DNA of 64,000 nt, from positions 3,223,001 through 3,287,000 of the forward strand of contig OU015674.1 in assembly GCA_907165275.2 (NCBI GenBank), read 5' to 3'. Positions 1 through 10,300 of this stretch are shown here, in pieces; within the stretch, counting starts at the first letter, position 1; the number at the start of each line of letters is the position of its first letter. Both the position numbers and the translations under genes were made by a program. This DNA is from Zygaena filipendulae. Its lineage: Eukaryota > Arthropoda > Insecta > Lepidoptera > Zygaenidae. The notes below the pieces were generated by a model. The model was given only the letters and a program-made list of their open reading frames with translations. It did not search any database and had not been told where the DNA came from.

Positions 1-36
1 TGGGACTCGTCCATTTACACAGTTTGTTTTGTTTCT
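1..36 (-). CDS. Possible further 3' exon of gene B, cut by the window edge
   Basis: A possible acceptor (AACAATTCAG) lies just upstream on the minus strand. It is followed by 12 open codons in the phase 0 required by the previous exon (369-453). This is too short to judge from coding content. If it is not an exon, the cytoplasmic tail continues elsewhere beyond the left edge. Confidence 0.3.
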
Positions 37-368
37 CTGAATTGTTAAATTTGTCTAGTTAAAGATTACTGTTCGAATGAACTGTGGAACATCGATGGAA
101 ATTAGTGGATTAGGCTTTAGTTATGGTTAAATAAATATCACTGTTTTAGGAAATTGATATTATAACAGAAGTAATCACTAAGTGCTGCTTATGGTCAATT
201 AATAATGTCCACCAGATGGCCAAGTGTTTGTAGCTAGGGATTAATTTTAAAACAAACAAAAACGTTATATGCTTAGTTGGATCTACTCTTGAATAGAGAT
301 ATTAGAACAAAAGTTGTGGTTAAAATAACAGAACAGGCCAATAATTATAGATAGGGAAAGAACGATAC

Positions 369-453
369 CTGATGTGTCAGACGCGTGGACGAGGCAGCCC
401 TTCCGGTGCTGGCCGGAAGTGTCCCGCCCACAGACCGAGCTTCCGATAGAGTG
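369..453 (-). CDS. Gene B cytoplasmic tail exon (Ser/Thr/Ala rich)
   Basis: Acceptor CTTAAACAG and donor CAG|GTATCG bound an 85-nt exon that enters in phase 2 and leaves in phase 0. The frame is open and encodes about 28 residues rich in Ser, Thr, Ala and Arg, ending RLTHQ. It is GC-rich compared with the flanking intron. No domain is visible. It is the last exon I can place with confidence before the window edge, so the protein C-terminus is not in the window. Confidence 0.7.
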
Positions 454-681
454 CTGTTTAAGATAGAATTAATAATCATTGTCACTAAAAATAATAATAC
501 TGACCTACACACAACATCAAAAGGTTTTTTAATAAATGCAGACTCAGTCTGAGTAGTGTTTATTAATAAGGAGCTAAATGCTAAAACTTTTGGTGGACAT
601 GCCTGAAACTATGAGATGAATGTTCAATCAGTAACTATTCAATGAACAAAATATACAATCGTAGACCTGAATTGTACTTAC

Positions 682-819
682 TGTTCGCCTAACCTTCTCT
701 CTGCATCCGTCCATTCTGACAAATCTTCTTGACTGAAATCATCAGGAAAATCAAACCGAGCAAGAGGTTTTGTTACAAAATCTTGAATGGATGCAAAATA
801 TCGATAGAATTTGAAAGAG
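682..819 (-). CDS. Gene B cytoplasmic tail exon
   Basis: The acceptor is ATACAATTAG and the donor is CA|GTAAGT. Phase 2 on entry matches the preceding exon (…TAC AG) to give Ser. The open frame includes the segments FKFYRYFASIQDFVTKPLAR and DFSQEDLSEWTDAERRLGEQ, an aromatic/acidic stretch typical of an ordered intracellular segment or binding motif. I recognise no named domain. The exon ends in phase 2, matching the next exon. Confidence 0.78.
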
Positions 820-1052
820 CTAATTGTATTAACTATAAGGCATTTCTATGGTGTCACCAGTGTTTTGATTCCGCAATACATTTCTCACTGCTTGTCTACA
901 TTATAAAAAGTCTGTGTAAAATGTCAAGTTTCTAGAAATAGTTATTTGAGCTATGCTAACTAAATATATATGTTATGCCTTAAAATATATCTCTTAACAA
1001 TAAATAGGTAAATCTGTACACTTATTGACTCTATGTAAAAACTAAAAATTAC

Positions 1053-1206
1053 CTGTAAGATTTCCTCCTGAGCGAGTCAAATCTTGCTAGCTCAGCTTCC
1101 AATTCCGCCTTGTGTACAGAAGATAGGTCGTCTCTATCTTCTTTGTGCGTCGGTTCATCTGGACGAACTGTTGTGGACACTTTGAATCCAGCTGATACTA
1201 ATGCTC
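1053..1206 (-). CDS. Gene B cytoplasmic tail exon (charged, helix-prone)
   Basis: The acceptor is ATCGTCAG and the donor AG|GTAATT. Entry is in phase 1 and exit in phase 2. It encodes about 50 residues, with an acidic/basic segment around KAELEAELARFDSLRRKS that should form a helix. The LRRKS motif is a possible target for basophilic kinases; that is inferred from motif shape only. Confidence 0.8.
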
Positions 1207-1568
1207 CTGACGATAGCATACAATTTTGCATATCAACTTCATGTTATATGTACAAATTGTTTAGACGCTTGCCTTTTTAGAGTTTTTTTGTATCAGACAT
1301 TTTTAATTATACCAGAACCCTTATTCGCTTTGACCATAACATACCGCGTTAAGATAAGACGCCGCAAAAACTGCTTTTCCCTCGCGATCAAAGAAGTTTC
1401 ACTTTAAAAAAATACATTTACAACGTGTGTTATGGTATACAGAATATTAATTTCTAATATTTTATTACCTTTAGGACGCCCGTTATGAGCAAGGAATGTT
1501 GTTGGTCATAGAGAATAAGGGCCCTGAATGACAATTTACGATTACATAATAGAATAATGAAGACTCAC

Positions 1569-1632
1569 CTTGCTTATTATGTCTGTCCATGTGAGCGCTG
1601 TAAGAAGACTCGAGACTGTGCTTCCTTCGCAT
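1569..1632 (-). CDS. Gene B short cytoplasmic exon
   Basis: A 64-nt exon with acceptor TTTTCCAG and donor AAG|GTGAGT, entering in phase 0 and leaving in phase 1. It reads MRRKHSLESSYSAHMDRHNK and then Gln. RRKHS is a possible basophilic kinase site. Both splice sites are strong and phase agrees with both neighbours. Confidence 0.78.
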
Positions 1633-1703
1633 CTGGAAAATTATTGTTTTGCTAAATCAAATTCAAATTATCGTATCAAGGAATCAAGAAGATGATAACT
1701 CAC

Positions 1704-1800
1704 TTCGTCGTTGACTTTTGTTGCTCCAGATTCTAAATAGCTGATCAATTTCTCTTCGCTGCTGATTTCTATGCTCCGTTTTCTGTCGATGTTCTCACGA
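1704..1800 (-). CDS. Gene B cytoplasmic exon
   Basis: The acceptor is ATGCACCAG and the donor GAA|GTGAGT. The exon enters in phase 2: its first base T completes AG from the previous exon to give Ser. It continues RENIDRKRSIEISSEEKL and so on, about 32 residues, highly charged. The entry phase only works if the upstream exon ends at a GC donor (see 2381-2499). Confidence 0.78.
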
Positions 1801-2062
1801 CTGGTGCATGTAAATCGACAACAAAAATATAAATTGTAATAATAAATGATCACACTACTAGTTTTATTAAACTAAATAATTTCTTCTTTACAAAGACCAT
1901 CCACATTGACCACACGTCAAGAAGAATCTAGCTAGAGTTATACCCGTCACATTTCATCAAGCAAACCGGTTGAACTCCCCACTACTACTATCCCACAAGT
2001 AAAGACGACCGGCTTGTACGTACACGTGTTGTGCGTGTGTGTGTATCGTAAGGTTCACAGCG

Positions 2063-2082
2063 AGCTGACAGTACTGTCAGCT
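2063..2082. repeat. 20-bp perfect palindrome in an intron
   Basis: AGCTGACAGTACTGTCAGCT equals its own reverse complement and is followed by another CTGTCAG half. A short GT-repeat run lies just before it (about 2028-2046). It could be chance, a transposon relic, or a binding site for a dimeric factor; nothing in the sequence decides this. Confidence 0.8.
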
Positions 2083-2380
2083 GTCAGTGAATAACTGTCA
2101 CGTAGATTCTGCATGTGGCAAACTTTCCTCGATCTTTTACCAAGGTCATTTTTGCAGGGTATGAGCAGGCATGGAATTGGTGGGAGGCGGGGAGTGTCGC
2201 TTCTTTATATAATCTGTATTCTTTGGTAATAGCTAGTATTCTTTGCTAGAGTCTTTGAGAGTGTAATACTGTAATAATACTAAAGTATATTGAACCAATA
2301 ATATGAACAAAAGTAGGTAACCTCACTTCCCGAACTAGGAAAACCTATATTTTGGGAGGTGGTATTGTGGTGATACTCGC

Positions 2381-2499
2381 CTGTCGTGAATTTGATGGAG
2401 ACGAGCTCGCGGAATCATAACAGCGGGGGGAGGCGGGGGGGCCTCGTGCGTTGGTGGGTCCGATATGACGAGCTTTTTCCCGTTTGACATCGATGGGCG
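2381..2499 (-). CDS. Gene B juxtamembrane tail exon with poly-Pro; uses a GC donor
   Basis: Acceptor TTATTTCAG opens a phase-0 frame of about 39 residues that includes THEAPPPPPAVM, a poly-Pro stretch of the kind bound by SH3 or EVH1 domains. The only exit that keeps the next exon open is ACAG|GCGAGT, a GC-AG intron, leaving phase 2 so that AG+T makes Ser. A GT donor two codons later (CGA|GTATCA) would leave phase 0, and the next exon then hits TGA at its second codon. Confidence 0.78.
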
Positions 2500-2989
2500 C
2501 TGAAATAACACCATTACAAAATATAACCATGGAGATAAGAACATTGACCTAATTAAGTTATCTTTCAAACAGGGCACCTAAGCAGTATTGCACATTAAAA
2601 AAACTATTTCATCATAGTATCACGAACTACTGTCTCCAAGTACCGGAAAGGTAGATAAATTAGTAGCATCTATTATTAATTCAATAAATAAGTAGAAACA
2701 CCGTTTGTTCACGCTAAGGTTTGGAACTGCTGAACGGGTTATGATGCGGTGTTCATAGAGTGAAGCTTAACTCTAAGTAACATATTTTTTGCTTTGTTTC
2801 ATCTATGTAAATGCGGATGTAGAGAAAAAAGTTGTAAAGCTGTTACATAAAGGCGTTTCACGCGGGTGAAACCGCGGCACCGGCTAGTGATAAATGCAAT
2901 TTCAAGTATAAATTTGACCAAAGAAGTTGATTAGTAAAAGTCAGTGGTTATTGTGAAGTTTTAAATACATAAATTGCAACACTACTTAC

Positions 2990-3103
2990 TTTTGCAGGCA
3001 TATAAGGTAAAGATACATTTTGCACGCTAGACGCGTCCCCCGAGTCTGCGCGTTCGTTTATCAGCGCCCGTCGGTCGGCTCTCTGCTTCGACGGCATTGC
3101 TCC
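2990..3103 (-). CDS. Gene B juxtamembrane cytoplasmic exon
   Basis: Acceptor CATTTTCCAG and donor AAAA|GTAAGT bound 38 whole codons (phase 0 to 0). The peptide is basic then acidic (KQRADRRALINERADSGD), which fits the cytoplasmic side after the membrane helix encoded by the previous exon. No known domain is seen. Confidence 0.82.
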
Positions 3104-3205
3104 CTGGAAAATGAGTTAAAGCGGTCACAATATAAACAGTCATAGCAAATACGTACCCTTAAAATATATTGAACTTCTATTTTTGAATTTAAATTATATT
3201 TCTAA

Positions 3206-3425
3206 CTAGCTGTCCCGCGCGGTTTCACCCGCGATAATTTTAAAATTCCCGCGGAATTGTTCCATATAAACTTTGCAACCCCTTAGGGGTTGAACTTTCA
3301 AACATCCTTTCTCATCGGATGCCTACGTCATACAAAGAACACATCCTCCAAGTTTAAGGTCTCTACGATCAGCGATTTAGGCTGTGCGTTGATCCTTCAG
3401 TCAGTCATTCAGGACAAAGCATTAA
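3206..3425 (-). repeat. Interspersed GC-box repeat, family R5
   Basis: It begins with the box 'ctagctgtcccgcgcggttt' and continues through 'tcggatgcctacgtcataca' to 'tcagtcagtcattcaggaca'. A second copy of the same order lies at 53461-53735. It sits in an intron of gene B. Confidence 0.7.
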
Positions 3426-3546
3426 TTTATTCGTATAAAAGATAACAAATTGTGTATGTTAGACACTTCTTTTCGTTCACCGATCTTGATAAGAGTACCT
3501 ACCTACATCAAAATTTTTGAGTTGTGTTGGTAATTTATCATAATAA

Positions 3547-3697
3547 GTTTACTAATATTATAAAGAGCAAAAGTTTTTGAGTATGTGACGTTGTAGAGGG
3601 TAATTAAGCTACAGTGATCTTGACTGACATAGGGTACTTTTTATCCCGGAATTCCCGCAGGAACTCCGAAATTGCCGCGGGCGAAACCACTAGTTGT
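3547..3697 (+). repeat. Interspersed GC-box repeat, family R1 (diverged copy)
   Basis: It starts 'aatattataaagagc' and ends with the box 'ttgccgcgggcgaaaccact'. This is the same plan as the better copies at 36303-36514 and 57579-57767. It is intronic in gene B. Confidence 0.65.
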
Positions 3698-3981
3698 TAA
3701 TATTATCAAAGCTCAGCAAGTTATTTTACTAGTCGCAAGTTTGCTTTTCACAAACATACAAATACTACCTGACGGGTGGAGTCGTTAAGTCGTGAGAGTG
3801 TAACAAACAAACTCACATTCGGCTTTACCTATCTATGTGCCTACGACTAGATCGTACCCGGGAAAAGTACTTGTAAAAATTTGGTAAAAATGGATTCTAA
3901 GAAATCAAACTAGGCATCTTAGGAATAAAACCACTTTACCAGTTACAGCGATTAAGAGTTTTGTGTGCATTTGTGCATTAC

Positions 3982-4127
3982 CTGCTGCAACCCCGGCATG
4001 CTCTGTATGCACGCTACGATCGACCGGGGCGGGGGGCGCGTGCGTTTGCGCGAGCACGCTATCACGGCGCACACAGCCAGCACTATTGTCAGCAAAGCAC
4101 CAAGCACCACTAGAGAGATCAGCACCA
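3982..4127 (-). CDS. Gene B transmembrane exon
   Basis: Acceptor TTTGCAG and donor CAG|GTAATG bound a 146-nt exon, phase 1 to 0. The first 25 or so residues form one strong hydrophobic helix (VVLISLVVLGALLTIVLAVC and on), followed at once by the stop-transfer cluster CSRKRTRPPPR. The basic cluster on the C-terminal side puts the EGF/SEA/mucin part outside the cell and the remaining tail inside (type I topology). Cysteines at the membrane border could be acylated. Confidence 0.9.
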
Positions 4128-4387
4128 CTGCAAACAGTAAACCAAGTCTTATACACGTTCAGATTTGTAGGCAAAATTGAATAGGATTTAATCAAGGACA
4201 TATTGATAAACACTGAGAAATCATAGAGAAAACTTCAACAAAAACACTGATTTAGACGTGTGAAAGACCTGCACACATGATTATGTCGGCACGTCGGCGA
4301 CAATACCAAGGAAAGGGGCGTTGAATTCCCCTTAGGTATGATACATCAGTGCGTTTTTTCTTGCGTGCTTGGTTTTTATGAATAACT

Positions 4388-4545
4388 AGCTGTGCCCCGC
4401 GGTTTCACACGCGGGAGTTGCGGAATTCCCGCAGAAACTCCAAAGTAGCCTAATGTATTCCTTGTAACATCAGCTAATTAGCAGTGAAAGTCCTGTCAAT
4501 ATCGGTCCACCCGTTTCGGAGATTCACCCGCGTGAGTTTCGGAAT
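4388..4545 (-). repeat. Interspersed GC-box repeat (R2-like fragment)
   Basis: It begins 'actagctgtgccccgcggtt' and includes 'tgaaagtcctgtcaatat', as in the copies at 27390-27677 and 41077-41361. A second partial box follows at about 4520-4560. It is intronic in gene B. Confidence 0.65.
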
Positions 4546-5196
4546 TCGCGCAGTAACTTCAAACTTCTTTTATATAAACCTTGTCCTGACAATAATGAAC
4601 AGAAAAAAAAAACAGTTATCCAATTTAATGCAGTCGTTTGGAAGTTATGCGCTTAGCAACACATTTGCATGGTGATTCATTTTCATTATAAAGATGTGTT
4701 TCAACTTTCATTAACTAGGTAGGTACAATATAAGAAAATAAAAATGGTATTATATACTGAGTACGAGTCTTCAGTATATCTTTCATTTAACCTCTTATCG
4801 GCCTGTTTTTTTTTTTCACTTATTTAAAACCAGTTAGGCTTACAGTGTTTGCCCAATTGCCTGTTTTGTTACATTAATTGTTAAGAACAAAACATCTATA
4901 TGCTATGGCATATTATACATTATACAATTTTAATATTAAAACTAGTTTACTAATATTAACTACAAATATGTCGACTTGCAGGATCTCTCCTGCGACTCGG
5001 TTGAGCAGTGTTAACATTATCGGTGTTACGTATGGTATTAAAGGCTGACTTTATGCCTAGGCCTTAGAACATTTTCTGCTGATCAACCATTTAGCAAAGT
5101 GAGACTTTGGAGGCAGCAGAAGAAAATTAAAATTTACTATGTAGACTTATAAAATACAAAATATACGAAGTCAATGAGAATATAATTTATTGTTAC

Positions 5197-5319
5197 CCTT
5201 CAAGTTAATTTGACAGGTGCTGCCGGAATACCACTGGAAGCACTCGCATAGAACTCTACGATCGTCGCGGGAGTAACAGGCACCGTGGTAGTTGCAACGC
5301 TCACAGCCGACCGGCTCAG
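5197..5319 (-). CDS. Gene B third EGF-like domain exon
   Basis: Acceptor ATATTTTCAG and donor AAGG|GTAACA give a phase 1 to 1 exon, the usual symmetry for shuffled EGF modules. It has six cysteines in EGF order (CERC, HGAC, LCEC, STC) with WYSG before the last Cys. It is the last extracellular module before the membrane helix. Confidence 0.88.
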
Positions 5320-5386
5320 CTGAAAATATTACGTGTCATCTATTTAATTATTGCAGGACGCAACGGTTCAAACTTCAATGTAATCG

Positions 5387-5602
5387 GCGACCGGATTGGC
5401 GCAACTGGACCTTCCTACTCGGTAATGAAGAGTTTCTGGTTTCCATTCCCGGTGGGGGTGAACTTGGTGTGATGAAGACAGGGTTCCACTTTCCAGTCTG
5501 GGAATGTTATGACTGTAGTCGTTTGTTGGTTTCCAGAACACAAGCTTAAACTCAGTGTGGAATCAAGTCGATCTGTGTGTTTTGAAGTGTTATTATTATT
5601 AT
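5387..5602 (+). mobile_element. tRNA-derived SINE, diverged copy
   Basis: The head carries an A-box-like TGGCGCAACTGG (5397-5408) and a degraded B-box. Its middle, 'agacagggttccac…agtctggg' and 'ggaatcaagtcgatctgtgt', and its final ATT-repeat tail match the clean copy at 51182-51445 on the other strand. It is intronic in gene B. Confidence 0.7.
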
Positions 5603-5754
5603 ATCGAAGTCAAAAAGGAGTGACGGATTCCATGTCACTGTAGAGACCCCATGTAACTGTCATTCATACTTTGGAAGTGTTCGTCTTCAACCACATTCAC
5701 CCATCATTCAATCCATCTCAAAACTACTTAAGTAGGCACAAAAAGTTTTTTTAC

Positions 5755-5901
5755 CGGAGCATATCCTGCCAGGGTACAGCGTGTTGACACTGAGATCGGC
5801 GTAGCCTTCGAGACAACTGCAGGTGTATGTCCCACGCAGGTTGAAGCACTGCGCATGCTCCGAACAGTCGTGGAACTGACCACTCAAGCATTCGTCGAAG
5901 T
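5755..5901 (-). CDS. Gene B calcium-binding EGF domain exon
   Basis: Acceptor TTTTGGAAG and donor CCG|GTAAAA give a phase 1 to 1 exon. The peptide opens DFDEC, the calcium-ligand motif of cbEGF domains. It carries C-F-N-x4-Y-x-C-x-C, which fits the Asx-hydroxylation consensus exactly. Six cysteines are present, the last in GRICS. It follows the SEA domain directly, as in several membrane mucins. Confidence 0.92.
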
Positions 5902-5980
5902 CTTCCAAAAGAAACATCGTTAAATAAATTAATACACAAATTGTAAAATCAGTCACAAGAACAAATCAAAAGTAGCATAC

Positions 5981-6110
5981 CATTAACATCCAATCTATCC
6001 ATGAGTTCGCTGGCAGCATGGACGTCAGTACCTCCCAGACTGTAATTGTTATTTCTGAGGTATTTCTCTATAACCTCTTTCAGTCGACTCTCATGGGCGT
6101 TGTCAGAAAG
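5981..6110 (-). CDS. Gene B second half of SEA domain
   Basis: Acceptor TTTTTTAG and donor AATG|GTATGC bound 43 codons plus one base, entering in phase 0. It continues the SEA fold with LSDNAHESRLKEVIEKYLRN, an amphipathic helix that follows the central strand. A short linker then leads into the cbEGF module. Confidence 0.87.
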
Positions 6111-6444
6111 CTAAAAAAGAGACATAATGAATCTATTACTATAGTTTTTTTTAACAACATAATTGACGTAGTATCGTCATGCCATTTCGTAATCAAAAAT
6201 CCTGGGTTCGATATCAGGTATAGACGACCTTTGTGTGATGCTATATTATATTGTAAACCAACTCGATTGAGTTAGACTCAGATTACATTATTATGTGTAC
6301 TTTAAAACATTAAAACGCAATGATTATTTTCTCTTTTGGCTATTGATTCTACTATTGTACGTATTATCTTTTTCTTCTATTTTTTGGTGAGTTAGGTTAT
6401 AATAAAATCTTTTGGAAAGTTTAAACGATAGCGAGTTTTAATCC

Positions 6445-6645
6445 TAATAATATTATAAATGTGAAAGTATGGATGTTTGGATGTTTGTTACTCAATCACG
6501 CAAAAACGGCTGAACGGATTTAGATGAAATTTGGCATGCACGTTGTCAGGGGTACAGAAAAGGACGTTGGGTACTTTTTATCCCGGTATTCCCGTGGGAA
6601 CTCCGAAATTACCGCGCGTGAAACCGCAGGGCACAGCTAGTTACA
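6445..6645 (+). repeat. Interspersed GC-box repeat, family R1
   Basis: A full-length copy starting 'taataatattataaatgtga' and ending 'gggcacagctagtt'. It includes 'ggcatgcacgttgtcagggg'. It lies in a gene B intron, only 20 bases from the donor of the SEA exon. Confidence 0.8.
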
Positions 6646-6664
6646 AATAATTAATATTAAATAC

Positions 6665-6927
6665 CTGTACATAAAAGTCATTCATGACACCCTCATATAC
6701 ATCTCCGTTATCTTTTTTTATTTCCACTGGATGGAACCCTTTGATGTGAACTCCATGATAAACGTCACGTAGGTCTGATTGCATCACCATTCTATTGATT
6801 CCCTCATGAGCAGCCTGAGCTAAGGCGTGGTATTCTTTGCTCGAGTTGTCTGAAAGCCTACTGTCGAATTGAAGATTTTCATTGCCTTGTGACCCTAAAA
6901 CCAACTTGACGGAATATGTGTATGTTG
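6665..6927 (-). CDS. Gene B first half of SEA domain
   Basis: A poly-T tract and CAG acceptor, and donor ACAG|GTATTT, bound the exon (phase 1 to 0). It reads TYTYSVKLVLG, then FDSRLSDNSSKEYHALAQAA, an NRMVMQSDLRDVYHGV stretch, and finally the central strand region GDVYEGVMNDFYVQ. This order matches the SEA (sperm protein, enterokinase, agrin) fold. The self-cleavage motif G-S-[VIL]-V-V is replaced by GVMND, so cleavage at this site is unlikely. SEA domains sit in heavily glycosylated extracellular stalks. Confidence 0.88.
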
Positions 6928-7099
6928 CTGAAAAAAAAAAGAAATCTATATTTATAGAGGGATAACTTAGAATTAAAAGACACATTCAGCGCATGCAGAG
7001 CCATGAAATTTCAAGCATTTTGAAAACAGTTTATCAACTCTCATGGCGCAAACTTAATTACGCGCCACTTTTTAAAGAAACGATAAAATTATTACTGAC

Positions 7100-7234
7100 G
7101 TTTACACGGTCTATCGGAAAACATGCGTGCAAATCCTGGTCTGCAGACACATTTCATTATGCCATCGATTCTCTGACAACGTTCGTTCCTGGACGCCTTG
7201 CAATCTGGTTGACATTCCTTGCCATAATTAATGC
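7100..7234 (-). CDS. Gene B first EGF-like domain exon
   Basis: Acceptor CTATTACAG and donor AAAC|GTCAGT give a 135-nt exon in phase 1 to 1. It reads INYGKECQPDCKASRNERCQ, and later MKCVCRPGF and RPCK, giving six cysteines in EGF order. It lies between the giant mucin exon and the SEA domain. Confidence 0.87.
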
Positions 7235-7330
7235 CTGTAATAGGTAATAATCATATCATATCAATAGATAATAATCAATAAATAATCATAGGTAATATTA
7301 GGTAAAAAAAACTGCGAGAAAAATCTTTAC

Positions 7331-10300
7331 CATGAGCAACATTCGTCTCCAAGTACGGAGCTCCAGCTAATAGTATTTCACCAAACAACACTTGCGATAC
7401 CCCGTTATTGTTCACTTGTTCATTTCTAGTGATATCATAATCACCAGTGTCAATATCACTATTTACTGGTGGCGATTGTCCACCATTCTGTGATTTATTC
7501 ATCACTACAAAGAATGTGTCATTGTCAGTCTCATTTTCAGTTACAATCTTCTGAATTATATCTTCATTATCTTTAATTATATAGTTTTCACTTTCTTCTG
7601 ATGATATTGTTACGTCATCGAGAGCAACTTTGGTCTTCGTGGTTATTACTTGAACGGGTGTAGGTTCAACTTGTGGTACAGGAATATGTTTTGTAACTGT
7701 CTCTATGATTGTAGTTGGTTGTACTTGAGTTCTTACTTCAGTTACGACATCTACAATAGTAGACGTGTGCGTATTTGTTAACACTAGAGTCTGTGTTACT
7801 GCACCTTCGGATTTGCTAATTAGACTAGTCATTGTGTGCGTTACTGTCAGTGTATGAGTTAAATTAAGGAAACCAATACTGGAGACCGTCATTGGTGGTT
7901 CCGATAATGTCTTTGTTAAAGTCACAACTGTCGTTTTGAACTCAGTCTTAGTAGGTATAATTTCGTCAGATATTTTTACTTCATTACCAGCATGATGAGT
8001 AGTTTTTATGGTATTAGTTAGATCCTCTGAACTCGGAGTTTCTATACTTGAAGGTATATTTTCAATTAAACTCGTAGTTTCCGATGGTAGTAAAGTAGAT
8101 ATGTTTTCTTTTAGAACTTCTGTTGGTTTAATGTAGTCGTCATCTATAGAAGATTCAGAACCATCAATAACGCTAGCGGTAATTGTATATGATTTTGGAG
8201 GTAATGGTTTAATGACTTTATTTGTTGATAAATATCGTGTATGTGTAGGGTATAAGACTCCAGGTCGAGTTCTTGTTGGTCGAATAACACTCGTAGGTTT
8301 AGAATTTTGTTTATATTTATTAGTGCTGGATTTCTTTTCACTGTTTCGTACAGGATAAGGCTTACGAGTCCTGTTTTTATCACTAAGAGGAATAAATTTA
8401 ATTCCTTCTGTCGAAGATTCCTCTTGGTTAAAATCGTTTAGCAGTGATGTATCGCTTGAATTTATTTCTTCATTAGAATCGGATACTTTTTTTGTAGATT
8501 CAGTAGCTTCAGTGATCTCATAAGAATATGTAATTTTTTCTGTAGATACAGCCTTGTCAAAACTGACAGTGTCCGAATTTTCAGTTGATTCTTCATACGA
8601 ATAAACATTTTCAGTTGAAGATTTATCAGATGGCTGTGGGCTACTCGATGGTTTTGCCATTTCTGGATAATGAATAGGTGTAAGACCAAAGTGGAAACTT
8701 GAAGAGAATTCTATACCAGATGAAGTTAACCAGCCTGATGAAGTGGGCGTAGGAAAAACAACTTTTGAAGCTGGAGGTGCAGTAACAGTAGGCGAAGGTA
8801 TATCAATTATTGGAGTTATTACTCGTGATGGAATTTCTTCAGGCGGTGGTAAGAGTTGTGAAGAAATTTGATTGATATTATAATTGGGTTGTTTTATTTT
8901 ATTTACATCAAAAGCTGGTCTATATGTCGACACATTGTCGTCCCTATTTATAGGTTTTCTTGTTGGTTTTTGTGTCGGTATTCTAGGTGGCAAAGTTTTT
9001 AAAGGTTTATTCTTGTATGGGGGTGGGGTTCTAATTGGATAAATTGGCCTAGGACTGGTGGTCCTAGATGGTATTTTCATTAAGGAGGGTGTCATTGGTG
9101 GAGGACTCATACCCATTATCATCTCATCTTTAGTTGAAGGCTTAAAATTATAATCCATAGTTGGTGGTGGAGGTGACAGGTTAATGATTTCGCTAGATGA
9201 ATGATTTAACTCCTGGTCATTCCTTATTGTGAACGAAGGTAACGCAGAATTTTCTGTGACGTCAACAATCAAAGGTTTCTTATCTTTAATGTGAACTGTT
9301 GATGTTATAATATTTGATTCATTTACTTGATTATTGTTCGGACGTAATGAAAACACGGGTCGTTGAGGTTGATGATGATTAAAATCAGGTGTTACAAAGT
9401 CAGTTGGTGTATTCTGGGTAGTTTTTTTCGTCGCTGTCGGTTTTAAATATTCACCGATGTTTAATTCCAAGTTGTCTTCATAAGACACATTAGTGGCGTT
9501 TTCCATAAGTTGATTAATTTGCCAATGTGGCTGGTGCAGTTGATGCTCAATTGGCGTCACAGTATTAACAGCGAACGGTCTTGGTTTAACATTAGAGTTA
9601 ATCCCATAAATGGGTTTCATAGTATTGGTAACTAACGTACCAGTTTGGTTGAATGATCCAAATGGTTTTTCTGTTTGAGTTCCAGGATTATAATCCTCAG
9701 ATTCCACGTCTTTGCTCTTATTATCTGAACTGTCAAAAACTTCATATTGAAGCAGAGTTAATTCTGTCGATGATTTGGTAACCTCTTTTTCATTAGATGC
9801 ACTCACAACGGGTACTTTCATGGATTCAAGGCTAATTGCACTATCTGGTTCTTCACTTTCAGAACCATCGTTTCCGTCATAAATTTCTTTATAATCTTCA
9901 TAAACTAATTTGATATTTTCTGTGGTTTTAGTAGATTTGATTGTTGAAGTCTCTTCACTATCGTCTCTTACAGGAATATTATAAACAGGTTGCTTAACGC
10001 CACTAAAATTGGGTGGGAAATAATTATCAATGTGAGGTTTTACTGTAAAATGTGGATTGTTCAAAAAGTGTTTGTCATTTTCGTTTGGCCTTGAGAATGG
10101 CTTTCCAATATGAGTTAGAACTGTAGATGGGTTCTGTGTCCAGAAATCAGTTGGAGGCTTTCCTGCGTTAATAACTTTCTGTCCAAAATTAGTAATGTTA
10201 TGTTTGTTTAGGTCATAGTTTAATGGAATGGTTTTCCTTGTAGTAGCTTCCACATTAATATTATTTATATTTGCGATAGGAAGATTAGAATACCAGCCAT

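Noticed and set aside
2345..2530. Alternative frame through the poly-Pro tail exon
   Set aside because: Only the frame entering in phase 0 at 2499 connects with both neighbours; the others are shadows.
6170..6240. Possible tRNA gene (ggttcgat motif)
   Set aside because: Only a B-box-like stretch is present, with no cloverleaf; at most a SINE relic.
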